NCBI GenBank assembly: GCA_032017425.1
Contig: DALZPW010000012.1
Length of the DNA stretch: 64,000 nt
Strand: one strand, 5' to 3'
From: Faucicola tetraodonis
GTDB lineage: Bacteria; Pseudomonadota; Gammaproteobacteria; Pseudomonadales; Moraxellaceae
In this document: piece by piece, positions 18,004 through 26,932 of the stretch
How positions within the stretch are numbered: position 1 is the first letter of the stretch
Layout: every line of letters starts with the position of its first letter
The notes under the pieces: generated by a model
Seen by the model: the letters and a program-made list of their open reading frames with translations, nothing else
What the model was told of the DNA's origin: nothing
Database searches by the model: none
Program-made: the position numbers and the translations under genes

Positions 18004-18510
18004 TCAGCTTAGTGTGATACCTTTGCTGTCTTTTGGTGTCACTCTAAAAATCTGCACTTTAAACAGTATATTTTGACCTGCCAATGGATGGTTAAAATCC
18101 ACTTTGATGGCATCTTCATTGACGTCACTGACCACACCCACGAGCGTGGTTTTGCCTTTATCTTCAAATTCCATCATGGTACCGACTTCAGGCAAATTGC
18201 CCGTCACGGCAAACTGCGCATGACTAAAAGTCTGTACGTTGTCAGGGTTCCATTGACCAAACGCTTCGTCAGGCGACAGCGATGCGGTGCGCGTGTCACC
18301 CGCTGTCAAGTTGATGAGTACCTTCTCAAACCCTTCAAGCAGACTGCCATCACCCACCACCAAGCGAACAGGTTCGCCACGCTCAAAGGTTGAGTCGATG
18401 ACGGTGCCATTTTCTAAGCTGACCTCAAAATGCAAATCAACAGTTGAGTCTTGAGTGATGCGGGTTTGTTCATTTGGCGTAATAATGTCATGATTCATGC
18501 GGTTGTTCAT
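18004..18510 (-). CDS. fkpB: FKBP-type peptidyl-prolyl cis-trans isomerase (SlpA/FkpB type)
   Basis: A 168-residue cytoplasmic prolyl isomerase with the SlyD/SlpA arrangement: an FKBP half-domain (VDLHFEVSLENGTVIDSTF, GDGSLLEGFEKVL), an inserted-in-flap chaperone domain (SPDEAFGQWNPDNVQTF to NEDAIKVDFNHPLAGQNI) and a closing FKBP strand. HPLAGQ is diagnostic for the group. The metal-binding His-rich tail of SlyD is absent, favouring FkpB. It lies 11 bp downstream of lspA on the same strand, in the conserved ribF-ileS-lspA-fkpB order. Met5 is an alternative start. Confidence 0.92.
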   Translation of the reverse strand: MNNRMNHDIITPNEQTRITQDSTVDLHFEVSLENGTVIDSTFERGEPVRLVVGDGSLLEGFEKVLINLTAGDTRTASLSPDEAFGQWNPDNVQTFSHAQFAVTGNLPEVGTMMEFEDKGKTTLVGVVSDVNEDAIKVDFNHPLAGQNILFKVQIFRVTPKDSKGITLS

Positions 18511-18521
18511 CCATCTAAAAA

Positions 18522-19070
18522 TTAAAGGGTTTTACGTTTGGATTCTAATAAAAACGCATCGATTAAAATCAACACAACGCCAATATTAATCGCCACATCA
18601 GCTATATTAAAAATCGGGAAATGCCACGCATTGCCATAGTGCACATGCAAGAAGTCAATCACATAGCCCAAACGTACCCGATCAATCAAATTGCCCAAAG
18701 CGCCCGCCATCACCAATGACAAGCCCAAAGCCAATAATTTGGCTTGTTGGGGTATTTTGCGTAGATACGCCATGATGCCAAGGGAAACAGCCAGTGCCAG
18801 TCCGCTAAATAGCCATTTTTGCCAGCCGCCTTTATCTGCCAAAAAACTAAACGCCGCGCCATAGTTGTGAGCAAGGGTAAAGTTAAAAATCGGCTCAATA
18901 ATCGGCGTGGTTTGATATAGCTGGTAGTTGTGCTCAAAGTACAACTTGGTCAGTTGATCAATAATCATTGCCAAAACCGCAATAGCATACCACATCATAG
19001 CTTTACTGCCGTTGATGGGTAGGGTAGTGGATGAATGAGTGGCAGTAGTCGTTGCCTGTGTATTAGGCAT
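18522..19070 (-). CDS. lspA: Lipoprotein signal peptidase (signal peptidase II)
   Basis: Inner-membrane aspartyl protease that removes signal peptides from prolipoproteins; its likely clients in this window include the many lipobox proteins listed here. The 182-residue protein has four membrane helices, the asparagine/aspartate motif NLIDRVRLG and the second catalytic region FNIADVAINIG. ATG 19070 overlaps the ileS stop codon by eight bases, implying translational coupling, and gives a slightly long N-terminal tail (about 30 polar residues) before the first helix. A longer frame to 19100 lies inside ileS and is not needed. Confidence 0.96.
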   Translation of the reverse strand: MPNTQATTTATHSSTTLPINGSKAMMWYAIAVLAMIIDQLTKLYFEHNYQLYQTTPIIEPIFNFTLAHNYGAAFSFLADKGGWQKWLFSGLALAVSLGIMAYLRKIPQQAKLLALGLSLVMAGALGNLIDRVRLGYVIDFLHVHYGNAWHFPIFNIADVAINIGVVLILIDAFLLESKRKTL

Positions 19071-22000
19071 AATGACGCACCTCGCCTTGACCTTCGACAT
19101 TCTCTACGCAGCGACCACAGATTTCTGGATGGGCAGGATTGATGCCGATATCCTCACGAATGTGCCAACAGCGGATACATTTTTCGCCCGTGGCAGGCTT
19201 GACCACCACCGCAACTTGGCTGTCTTCATCGGTATAGGTCACATCGCTTGATTGGTTGGCGCTTGGTTGGTTGGTTAATGCCGCTACATTGGCTTGGCTT
19301 GAAATCAACACAAATTTGAGTTCATCGCCTAATCGATTGAGTGATGCCATGGTAGTATCTGGTGCATATACAGTGACATTAGCCGATAAATTGGCATTAA
19401 TCACTTTATCAGTGCGCGCAATTTCATAGGCTTTGTTAACAGTTTCTTTGACATTCAAAATCGCTTGCCAATCCGATTCGCTCACGTCATCCAATACCAC
19501 TTCTGGGAATTCATACCATTCCTCGGTAAAGATGTAGCCATTGCCATTGCTTGTATGGGGACCTTTTAAGATTTCCCAGGCTTCTTGTGCGGTGAATGAC
19601 AAAATCGGTGCAATCCAGCGCAGTAACGCATGGGCAATATGATAAATCGCAGTTTGTGCTGAGCGGCGCGCTTCACCATTGGCTTTGGTGGTGTATTGAC
19701 GGTCTTTGATGATGTCTAAATAAAAACCGCCCAAATCTTGTGAACAAAAACCCACCACCGCTTGACACACTTGGTGAAAATCCATGTTGGTATAAGATTG
19801 GCGAATGTCAGCTTGTACCGCTTCAGCGCGTTTTAAAATGTACTTGTCAAGGCTGACCAAATTGCTAGCATCCACCATGTCGGTGGCTGGGTCAAAGTCG
19901 TCTGTATTCGCCAGTAAAAAACGAATGGTGTTACGAATACGGCGATACATATCCGTGGTGCGCGCAAAGCCTTCAGTCGATACTGCCATCTCGTAACGGT
20001 AGTCACTTGAGCCGACCCATAGACGCACGATATCAATACCATATTTATTAGCAAGTTCTTGCGGCTCAAAGCCTTTGGTATTGCCTTTGGATTTTGATAA
20101 TTTATAGCCTTTGGCATCTACGGTAAATCCGTGCGTCAACACTTGCTTATACGGTGGACGACCATAAATCGCTTCACTCACCAAAAGTGACGACTGAAAC
20201 CAACCCCGATGTTGGTCAGAGCCTTCAAGATATAAATCCGCAGGATTGGCTAAGTCAGGACGATTGGCAAGCACGGCAAAATTGGTCGACCCTGAGTCAA
20301 ACCACACATCTAGCGTATCGGTCGATTTTTGATATTCTCTAGCATCATCCCCAATAAAGTCTTCAGCCGCGGCATCAAACCACGCTTCCACACCACCTTG
20401 CTCAATCACTTGCGCGACTTTTTCCATCAGCTCAGCCGTATTTGGGTGCAAATTGCCCGTGTCTTTATGGATAAAAAAGGCAATCGGCACGCCCCAAGTA
20501 CGTTGGCGGCTGATACACCAATCTGGGCGACCATGCATCATCGATTCGATACGATTTTGTCCCCAACTGGGTGTCCATACCACTTTTGGAATATCGGTCA
20601 ACGCCTGTTCACGCAGACCTTGGCTTTCCATGTTGATAAACCATTGTGGCGTTGAACGGAAAATAATCGGCGTTTTGTGTCGCCAGCAATGCGGATAGCT
20701 GTGAGTAATCACGTCATGCTTGAGCAAATGCCCACTGGCTTTGAGCGTTTCGATAATTTTTGGTTGCGCTTTATAAATATGCTCGCCGACAAAAACTTTG
20801 GCTTCAGGCAAATACACGCCATTACCTGCGACTGGGTTTTCGGTGGGCAAGTGAAATTTTTGCCCGACCATATAGTCATCGACGCCGTGCGCGGGCGCAG
20901 TGTGTACCAAACCCGTACCGCTATCTGCCGTCACGTGGTCGCCTGTGATAATCGGCACTTGGCGCTCGGCAATCAGTGGATGCTGTGCTTTAAGTACAGT
21001 TAACGCATCGCCTTTCACGGTCGCCAACACACTGTATTCTTTGGCGTTAAACACACTCATTAAATGCGGAACTAAATTGTAAGCGACAATTAAATGGCTG
21101 ATTTTCGACTGTTGTTTTTCGCCTGCCATTTGATAAAACAAGCGCTCACCCAAACCGTTGTCAGCGGTTTTTTGATAAGTTGCGCCAATTTTTTCTAACG
21201 CTTTGGCAGAACGCTGATTATCGGGGGCAACATGAAACCAAATCGTTTCTCGCTGCGATTGGGCATGACTTAGCATAACCGATTTAATTTCGGCATTTGC
21301 CCCTGACCCCCAATACTCACGGATCAAAAAGGTATAGCCAATTGCAATCGAATTTTCTTCAACATTATCATCATAAAAACGCGTTGTGCCGATAATGTCA
21401 TTGGTTTTTTTATCGACAATCGCAAAGGCTTTTTGCTCAAGGGCTTTTTTGAAATACGGCTCAAATACGGTAGGTTCGTGGCGTTTTTCCGGCAACATTT
21501 CCCAAATCAAAGGGTCAGATGCACTTGCCTGTAAAGCGGTTTTATCGTCTTTGGTTAAACGGCGAAGTAAATAATTGGGCGTATCAAGGGTAGTAGGAAT
21601 AGCAAAGGCTTGTTTATTAAACGTGACTTTTACCACTGAGTACTCTAGCTCAGAGCTTGCGGTAATCGCCTGATTGGCAGGCAACGTCCAAGGCGTGGTG
21701 GTCCAAATCACCGCCTGCAAAGCGCCATCAACCGCTTTAGTCGCCGCTAATGCCTCACGGTTGACGACATCAAAACCGACATAAATCGCATCGGATTTTT
21801 TATCTTCATATTCCACTTCCGCTTCTGCGAGTGCCGAACCACAATCCAAGCACCAATTCACCGGCTTCATACCGCGAGTGATATGACCGTTTTTGTAGAT
21901 TTCTGCCAATGCACGGACAGTATCAGCTTCTTGCTTGAAGTTCATGGTCAGATAAGGATTTTCCCAGTCACCCAGTACGCCCAAGCGTTTAAAGTCAACC

Positions 22001-22467
22001 ATTTGCAGGTCAATTTGGCTTTTGGCATAGTCACGGCAAGCGCCGCGAAACTCGGTTGACGTCACGATGGCACCGTTTTTGCTTTTATCTTTATGGGGTT
22101 GCCCCACTTTACCGACAATGCCTTCTACCTTTTGCTCAATCGGCAATCCATGACAATCCCAACCCGGTACATACGGCGCGTCATAACCGTCAAGCGTCTT
22201 GTATTTGACAATCATGTCTTTAAGCACTTTATTCACCACGTGACCCAAGTGAATCTGACCGTTGGCATAGGGTGGGCCATCATGCAATACATACTTTTCA
22301 CGACCTTGACGAGCGCGACGAATTTGGGCATACACATCGTCGGCAAACCATTGTTCTAGCCATTTAGGTTCGCGTTTGGCAAGGTCGCCACGCATGGGAA
22401 ATACGGTATCGGCAAGGTTTAGGGTATCTTTATAGTCGATTGACTGATTGTCAGTGTTGTCGGTCAT
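19063..22467 (-). CDS. ileS: Isoleucyl-tRNA synthetase with a GNAT domain inserted in the editing domain
   Basis: Charges tRNA-Ile with isoleucine and edits misactivated valine. Family landmarks are intact: HLGH (residues 73-76, the HIGH motif), GWDCHGLPIE, the editing-site TTTPWTLPAN (256-265) and GTGLVHTAPAHGVDDY (about 517-532), KLSKS (about 789-793), and a C-terminal zinc site with CIRC and CGRC. Usual bacterial enzymes of this type are about 930-950 residues; this one is 1134. The extra length is a GNAT-like segment at about residues 283-455 inside the CP1 editing domain, between the strand EYSVVKV and the strand that normally follows. Reading frame and flanks are uninterrupted. It overlaps lspA by eight bases and follows ribF on the same strand. 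Confidence 0.96.
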   Translation of the reverse strand: MTDNTDNQSIDYKDTLNLADTVFPMRGDLAKREPKWLEQWFADDVYAQIRRARQGREKYVLHDGPPYANGQIHLGHVVNKVLKDMIVKYKTLDGYDAPYVPGWDCHGLPIEQKVEGIVGKVGQPHKDKSKNGAIVTSTEFRGACRDYAKSQIDLQMVDFKRLGVLGDWENPYLTMNFKQEADTVRALAEIYKNGHITRGMKPVNWCLDCGSALAEAEVEYEDKKSDAIYVGFDVVNREALAATKAVDGALQAVIWTTTPWTLPANQAITASSELEYSVVKVTFNKQAFAIPTTLDTPNYLLRRLTKDDKTALQASASDPLIWEMLPEKRHEPTVFEPYFKKALEQKAFAIVDKKTNDIIGTTRFYDDNVEENSIAIGYTFLIREYWGSGANAEIKSVMLSHAQSQRETIWFHVAPDNQRSAKALEKIGATYQKTADNGLGERLFYQMAGEKQQSKISHLIVAYNLVPHLMSVFNAKEYSVLATVKGDALTVLKAQHPLIAERQVPIITGDHVTADSGTGLVHTAPAHGVDDYMVGQKFHLPTENPVAGNGVYLPEAKVFVGEHIYKAQPKIIETLKASGHLLKHDVITHSYPHCWRHKTPIIFRSTPQWFINMESQGLREQALTDIPKVVWTPSWGQNRIESMMHGRPDWCISRQRTWGVPIAFFIHKDTGNLHPNTAELMEKVAQVIEQGGVEAWFDAAAEDFIGDDAREYQKSTDTLDVWFDSGSTNFAVLANRPDLANPADLYLEGSDQHRGWFQSSLLVSEAIYGRPPYKQVLTHGFTVDAKGYKLSKSKGNTKGFEPQELANKYGIDIVRLWVGSSDYRYEMAVSTEGFARTTDMYRRIRNTIRFLLANTDDFDPATDMVDASNLVSLDKYILKRAEAVQADIRQSYTNMDFHQVCQAVVGFCSQDLGGFYLDIIKDRQYTTKANGEARRSAQTAIYHIAHALLRWIAPILSFTAQEAWEILKGPHTSNGNGYIFTEEWYEFPEVVLDDVSESDWQAILNVKETVNKAYEIARTDKVINANLSANVTVYAPDTTMASLNRLGDELKFVLISSQANVAALTNQPSANQSSDVTYTDEDSQVAVVVKPATGEKCIRCWHIREDIGINPAHPEICGRCVENVEGQGEVRHYA
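21105..21621 (-). other. GNAT acetyltransferase domain embedded in ileS
   Basis: Approximate boundaries of the inserted domain (IleRS residues about 283-455). It has the order of a RimJ/RimL-type GNAT: N-terminal YLLRRLTKDDKTAL, helix with DPLIWEMLP, FAIVDKKTNDIIGTTRF (strands 3-4), IAIGYTFLIREYWGSGANAE (acetyl-CoA loop, pattern YWGxG), and VAPDNQRSAKALEKIGA (motif B). All elements needed to bind acetyl-CoA appear to be present. The DNA looks somewhat more AT-rich than the rest of ileS by eye, but I did not compute it. Confidence 0.88.
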
Positions 22468-22687
22468 GTAACTCTCGGTATTCTATAAAAAGTGCAAAAG
22501 GTAAAAAATTGATAACAGGGTATTATATGTTAAAATTGGCGGATTGACAAAGCGTGGTTTGGCTTATCTCATACTTGATTTTGGTAAGTTTGTCATAAAA
22601 AAATCTCACTTACCCAAATAGCTATAAATGCTAAAAATAGTTGAAAACGCTAAAGATAGTTGCTGAAGGATAGCAATGCTCATCAGC

Positions 22688-23707
22688 CTAAGGGACTGAT
22701 TTTGCAAAGGCTTGCTGCTCACGCCAGTCAAGTAAATCCACCACGTCTTGGGCAATGCCTTGTTTTAACGCGTCAAGGCTTGGATAATTAATTTCTCCAT
22801 GTAAAAAATGCAAAAACGTCACTGTGAGTTCTCTGCCGTACAAATCCCCATCAAACTTTGGAAAATTGACTTCCAGTCGCCATTCTACCCCATACTTATT
22901 TTTTAGCGCAGGACGAGTACCCACATTGCAAGCGCCAAATAAACTGCCTTTAGTAAGTCCTTGCACGCCTGTTTGACTGTTTTTCCCCAGTGTTGATAAA
23001 TCTGTGCCATCGGTAGCGGTAACCGATACCGCAAAAATCCCATGCAGGGCAGGCTTGATGCGGTTTAGGGCAATATTGGCGGTGGGAAAATCAAGTGTGC
23101 GACCGATTTTATCGCCATGTTCCACCATGCCAGTAATCGCATAATCTCGCCCTAGCAGATGCTTTGCCGTTGCCAAGTCCCCTTGTTGCAAACAGTCTCG
23201 AATGCGGGTTGAGCTGACACGCTCATCTTGATGCGCATGGTCGGTCACGGTATGCAAAATTTCTACAGGCAAGCCAAACGCACGCAAAAACTCACTATCG
23301 CCAGTGCGGTCATGCCCAAAGCGAAAATCATCGCCCAATACCAAATGCTTTACGTTTAATTTGACCAACATTTTGGCAAAATCGTGTGCCGATAAATTCC
23401 GAAAGTCATTATCAAAATTTGCCACAATCAAGCTATCGATACGATGTTCAGCAATCAATTGGGTTTTTTCTGCCAAATTGGTGAGTCTTGCAGGGGCGGT
23501 TTGGGGGCTAAAAAACTCACGCGGCTGTGGTTCAAATATCATCACCATACTGGCAAGTTGCTGAGATTTTGCCAAAGATTTGGCTTTATCCAGCATCGCT
23601 TGGTGACCCAAATGTACCCCATCAAAATTACCAATCGTCAGTACCGAATCAGGTAATAGGGTTGGACTTTTTAGCCAGTCAGATAAATCAATCACGTTCA
23701 TAGGCAT
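22688..23707 (-). CDS. ribF: Bifunctional riboflavin kinase/FAD synthetase
   Basis: Phosphorylates riboflavin to FMN and adenylylates FMN to FAD. The 339-residue protein has an N-terminal nucleotidyltransferase half with GNFDGVHLGHQAML (about residues 27-40), VLGDDFRFGHDRTG and SSTRIRDCLQQGD, and a C-terminal flavokinase half with DFPTANIAL and GACNVGTRP. The length is slightly above the usual 310-320. It is the first gene of the ribF-ileS-lspA-fkpB series, with 220 bp before ileS. No FMN riboswitch-like structure is evident upstream. The start at 23707 or Met3 cannot be separated. Confidence 0.95.
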   Translation of the reverse strand: MPMNVIDLSDWLKSPTLLPDSVLTIGNFDGVHLGHQAMLDKAKSLAKSQQLASMVMIFEPQPREFFSPQTAPARLTNLAEKTQLIAEHRIDSLIVANFDNDFRNLSAHDFAKMLVKLNVKHLVLGDDFRFGHDRTGDSEFLRAFGLPVEILHTVTDHAHQDERVSSTRIRDCLQQGDLATAKHLLGRDYAITGMVEHGDKIGRTLDFPTANIALNRIKPALHGIFAVSVTATDGTDLSTLGKNSQTGVQGLTKGSLFGACNVGTRPALKNKYGVEWRLEVNFPKFDGDLYGRELTVTFLHFLHGEINYPSLDALKQGIAQDVVDLLDWREQQAFAKSVP

Positions 23708-23826
23708 CGCAAACTATCAATTTTATGAAATCGCTTATTATAAAGTAAAAATGTTGCTAACATACGCGCTAATAAGATTTTTCGGCAAATTTTAGCCGCA
23801 TTTTTTGGTTTAATTTTGGAGTCGCT

Positions 23827-24351
23827 ATGTCTGCAGCGCATCACAACCTTTGTATTCGCCTAGCTGCGATTGATGATTTACCGCGCATCGTTGAAATTTA
23901 TAACCAAAGTATCGCAGGTAAGCAAGCCACGGCAGATTTACAGCCTGTGAGCGTGGCAGATAGGCAAGCGTGGTTTGACGCTCATACGGGCAACCGTCCG
24001 TTGGTGGTTGCCCAAACTAGCTCCGAAAATAGCTTAGGTGAAATCATCGGTTGGGGCAGTTTATCTGATTTATATGCGCGTCCTGCCTATCATATCAGTA
24101 CTGAAATCAGTATCTATGTGGCACAGGAAGCCAAAGGGCAAGGTGTGGGCAAGGCGTTGGTCAATTATTTAATCGAAGTTGCGCCAAGTTGTGGCGTGCA
24201 GCAAGTGGTTGCGCTAATTTTTGCCCATAATACACCGAGCCTTGTGATGTTTGAGAAGCTAGGATTTGAGCCATGGGGCAAGTTTAAGCAAGTTTGCGAT
24301 ATGAACGGATTTATTGCTGATGTGGTGATTTTGGGAAAAAGTGTAGATTAG
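23827..24351 (+). CDS. GNAT N-acetyltransferase (phosphinothricin-acetyltransferase-like)
   Basis: A 174-residue GNAT protein of the Pat/YncA type: IRLAAIDDLPRIVEIYNQSI at the start, a central STEISIYVAQEAKGQGVGKALV acetyl-CoA motif A, and ALIFAHNTPSLVMFEKLGFEPWG in motif B. The arrangement of the ending is typical of enzymes acetylating small amines or amino acid analogues such as methionine sulfoximine; the natural substrate is unknown. It is divergent from ribF and ends at a bidirectional terminator facing pilU. It is not closely similar to the GNAT segment inside ileS (different motif spacing). Confidence 0.85.
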   Translation: MSAAHHNLCIRLAAIDDLPRIVEIYNQSIAGKQATADLQPVSVADRQAWFDAHTGNRPLVVAQTSSENSLGEIIGWGSLSDLYARPAYHISTEISIYVAQEAKGQGVGKALVNYLIEVAPSCGVQQVVALIFAHNTPSLVMFEKLGFEPWGKFKQVCDMNGFIADVVILGKSVD

Positions 24352-24353
24352 AT

Positions 24354-24380
24354 AAAAAAGGCTCAATATGAGCCTTTTTT
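24354..24380. terminator. Bidirectional terminator
   Basis: GGCTCA and TGAGCC form a tight stem with a three-base loop, with six A before and six T after, serving the converging GNAT gene and pilU. Confidence 0.9.
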
Positions 24381-24421
24381 GTGTTACATAGTTACTATGA
24401 TTATTGGACAATAGCCTGTTG

Positions 24422-25573
24422 TTAGAACATTGTGTTCTCATTTGCGGGGCTATTATCATCAGATTGCAGGGAGAAATTTAGTTCATTTTCATCAATTTTA
24501 TTGGCTGATTTACTTTCCAGCTTAATAAGTAGGCGTAAATCGTTGGGTGAATCAGCGTGTTGGATGGCATCGCGGTAAGTGATGTCGCCATTTTCATACA
24601 AATCAAACAACGCTTGGTCAAAGGTTTGCATCCCAATTTCACGGGAACGTTTCATGACAGGCTTAATTTCGTGGATTTCCCCTTTACGGATGTAATCACC
24701 AATCAGTTGCGAATTGAGCAAAATTTCAATCGCAGCGCGGCGACCTTTGCCATCAGGGGTAGCAATCAATTGCTGCGCCACAATGGCTCGAAGGTTTAAG
24801 GACAAATCCATCAAAATCTGCTCGTGATGGTTTGCTTCAAAGAAGTGAATAATACGCTCAAGCGCTTGGTTGGCATTGGTGGCGTGTAGGGTGGCAAACA
24901 CCAAGTGTCCTGTTTCAGCATATTGAATGGCATAATCCATGGTTTCGCGGGTACGAATCTCGCCAATCAAAATCACATCAGGTGCTTGACGTAGGGCGTT
25001 TTTTAATCCTGCTTCAAATGACTTGGTATCAATGCCTACTTCGCGTTGGGTGATGATACAGCCTTTATGTTCATGCAGGTATTCAATCGGGTCTTCGATG
25101 GTGATAATATGGCCGCGCGAATTTTCGTTGCGATACCCCATCATAGCTGCCAGTGTGGTAGATTTACCTGTACCTGTCGCACCGACTAGTAGCACGATGC
25201 CGCGTTTTTTCATGGCAATTTCATTCAAAATCGGTGGTAGATTGAGTTGCTCTACCGTTGGGATTTTGGTTTCAATTTTACGTAGCACCATGCCCGCACA
25301 GTCTTTTTGGACAAAGGCAGAAACACGAAAGCGTGCGGTTTGGTGTTTGTCACTAATGGCAAACTGGCATTCTAGGGTGTCGTCAAACTCTTTGCTTTGA
25401 GCAGGCGTCATCACGCTTTTGACCAGCGTCATTGATTGCTCTGGGGTCAGCGCTGACTTGGTGACTGGCGCGATAGTACCATTGACTTTCATTGATATGG
25501 GCGCATCGGCGGTGATAAAAAGGTCGGAGCCGTTTTTTTGTATCATTAGCTGCAGTAATTTATCAAGATCCAT
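24422..25573 (-). CDS. pilU: Type IV pilus retraction ATPase PilU
   Basis: Accessory retraction motor of type IV pili, working with PilT at the inner-membrane platform. The 383-residue secretion ATPase has an N-terminal PAS-like half (GSDLFITADAPISMKVNG), Walker A GATGTGKST at 131-139, the Asp box ITIEDPIEYLH, Walker B region APDVILIGEIRTRETMD, a His box (GHLVFATLHATNANQA) and the C-terminal SPNDLRLLIKL block that distinguishes PilU from PilT. The extra tail of about 30 residues is polar. It lies 49 bp downstream of pilT, so one transcript is likely. Confidence 0.95.
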   Translation of the reverse strand: MDLDKLLQLMIQKNGSDLFITADAPISMKVNGTIAPVTKSALTPEQSMTLVKSVMTPAQSKEFDDTLECQFAISDKHQTARFRVSAFVQKDCAGMVLRKIETKIPTVEQLNLPPILNEIAMKKRGIVLLVGATGTGKSTTLAAMMGYRNENSRGHIITIEDPIEYLHEHKGCIITQREVGIDTKSFEAGLKNALRQAPDVILIGEIRTRETMDYAIQYAETGHLVFATLHATNANQALERIIHFFEANHHEQILMDLSLNLRAIVAQQLIATPDGKGRRAAIEILLNSQLIGDYIRKGEIHEIKPVMKRSREIGMQTFDQALFDLYENGDITYRDAIQHADSPNDLRLLIKLESKSANKIDENELNFSLQSDDNSPANENTMF

Positions 25574-25622
25574 AACGCGTCTCTCGCATTGTTTTTATAA
25601 GATTGTTTCTATCAAACAGTTA

Positions 25623-26672
25623 TCACATAAAATTTTCAGGTTGTTTGGCATATTGGCGCGCCGATTCTTTGCTAATCACGCCTTTATTGACCAACTCGCG
25701 AAGGCTTTGATCGAGTGTGGTCATACCATCGCCTGCACTGGTTTGGATAGCAGAGTACATTTGGGCGACTTTGTTTTCACGAATCAAGTTACGAATCGCA
25801 GGCGTACCAATCATAATTTCATGCGCGGCGACACGACCTCCCGTTTGGCGTTTGAGTAGCGACTGCGAGATAACCGCTTGCAGCGACTCAGATAACATCG
25901 CACGAATCATGTCTTTTTCGGCGGCGGGGAACACGTCGACCACACGGTCAATGGTTTTGGCAGCAGATGAGGTATGCAATGTCCCAAATACCAAGTGCCC
26001 TGTTTCAGCAGCCGTCAATGCCAAGCGGATGGTCTCAAGGTCACGCATCTCACCGACAAGAATAACATCAGGGTCTTCACGTAGGGCAGAGCGCAGTGCA
26101 GCATCAAAGCTTAAGGTATCACGGTGGACTTCCCGTTGGTTGATGAGGGATTTTTTTGATTGATGCACAAATTCAATCGGGTCTTCGATGGTTAAGATAT
26201 GTTCTTTACGGGTTTCATTGATATAGTTAATCATCGCCGCAAGGGTTGTTGACTTACCCGAACCCGTTGGACCTGTGACCAGTACCACGCCGCGTTTGTA
26301 GTTAGAGATTTTCTCAAAAATCGGTCCCATACCAAGCTGCTCCATCGTTAATACCTCAGATGGAATGGTACGAAATACCGCACCTGCGCCCCGGTTTTGG
26401 TTAAAGGCATTGACACGAAAGCGCGCCACATTGGGAATTTCAAACGAAAAATCGGTTTCAAAAAACTCTTCATAATCGGCACGTTGTTTGTCGTTCATGA
26501 TGTCATAAATCAAACTATGCACTTTTTGGTGATCAAGCGGTGGCATGTTGATTTTGGTGATTTCACCATCTACCCGAATCATCGGCGGTAAGCCTGCTGA
26601 AATATGTAAGTCAGAGGCTTTATTTTTGAATGCAAAACGCAACAAATCGTCAATCGATAATTCCTTTGCCAT
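25623..26672 (-). CDS. pilT: Type IV pilus retraction ATPase PilT
   Basis: Hexameric ATPase that depolymerises the pilus, powering twitching motility and DNA uptake. The 349-residue protein begins MAKELSIDDLL and has SDLHISAGLPPMIRVDG, Walker A GPTGSGKST at 134-142, ITIEDPIEFVH, REDPDVILVGEMRD (Walker B), GHLVFGTLHTSSAAKTIDR, and the C-terminal AIRNLIRE motif required for retraction in studied PilT proteins. ATG 26672 is chosen because it matches the family start; the frame remains open upstream to 26801 but that extension is hydrophobic and unlike PilT. It is divergent from yggS, as is common for this pair. Confidence 0.97.
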   Translation of the reverse strand: MAKELSIDDLLRFAFKNKASDLHISAGLPPMIRVDGEITKINMPPLDHQKVHSLIYDIMNDKQRADYEEFFETDFSFEIPNVARFRVNAFNQNRGAGAVFRTIPSEVLTMEQLGMGPIFEKISNYKRGVVLVTGPTGSGKSTTLAAMINYINETRKEHILTIEDPIEFVHQSKKSLINQREVHRDTLSFDAALRSALREDPDVILVGEMRDLETIRLALTAAETGHLVFGTLHTSSAAKTIDRVVDVFPAAEKDMIRAMLSESLQAVISQSLLKRQTGGRVAAHEIMIGTPAIRNLIRENKVAQMYSAIQTSAGDGMTTLDQSLRELVNKGVISKESARQYAKQPENFM

Positions 26673-26932
26673 GATGTCGAATCCTACAGGTGGGTAATGA
26701 AAATACAAAAGCAGCAATAGAAAAAAGCCGCGGGAAAAAGAGATAGTTATACTATAATCATCCGTCCACAAAAAAAACAGAAAAAACTGACTAGGCATCA
26801 TAGTTTTTTGTTGATTTTAGCTTATGCTAAACTTAAATTTAAAAATCAGCGGCACCAGTGCGAAAAAAACCAAAAACATCATCTTAACTCGCAAACAGTC
26901 AGCCAACCCCCTATCAACAGGAAAAGTTAACC

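Noticed and set aside
19063..22467. Over-long ileS as a fusion of two adjacent genes or a frameshift artefact
   Set aside because: The GNAT-like segment is internal with IleRS sequence in frame on both sides, so neither end-to-end fusion nor frameshift explains it.
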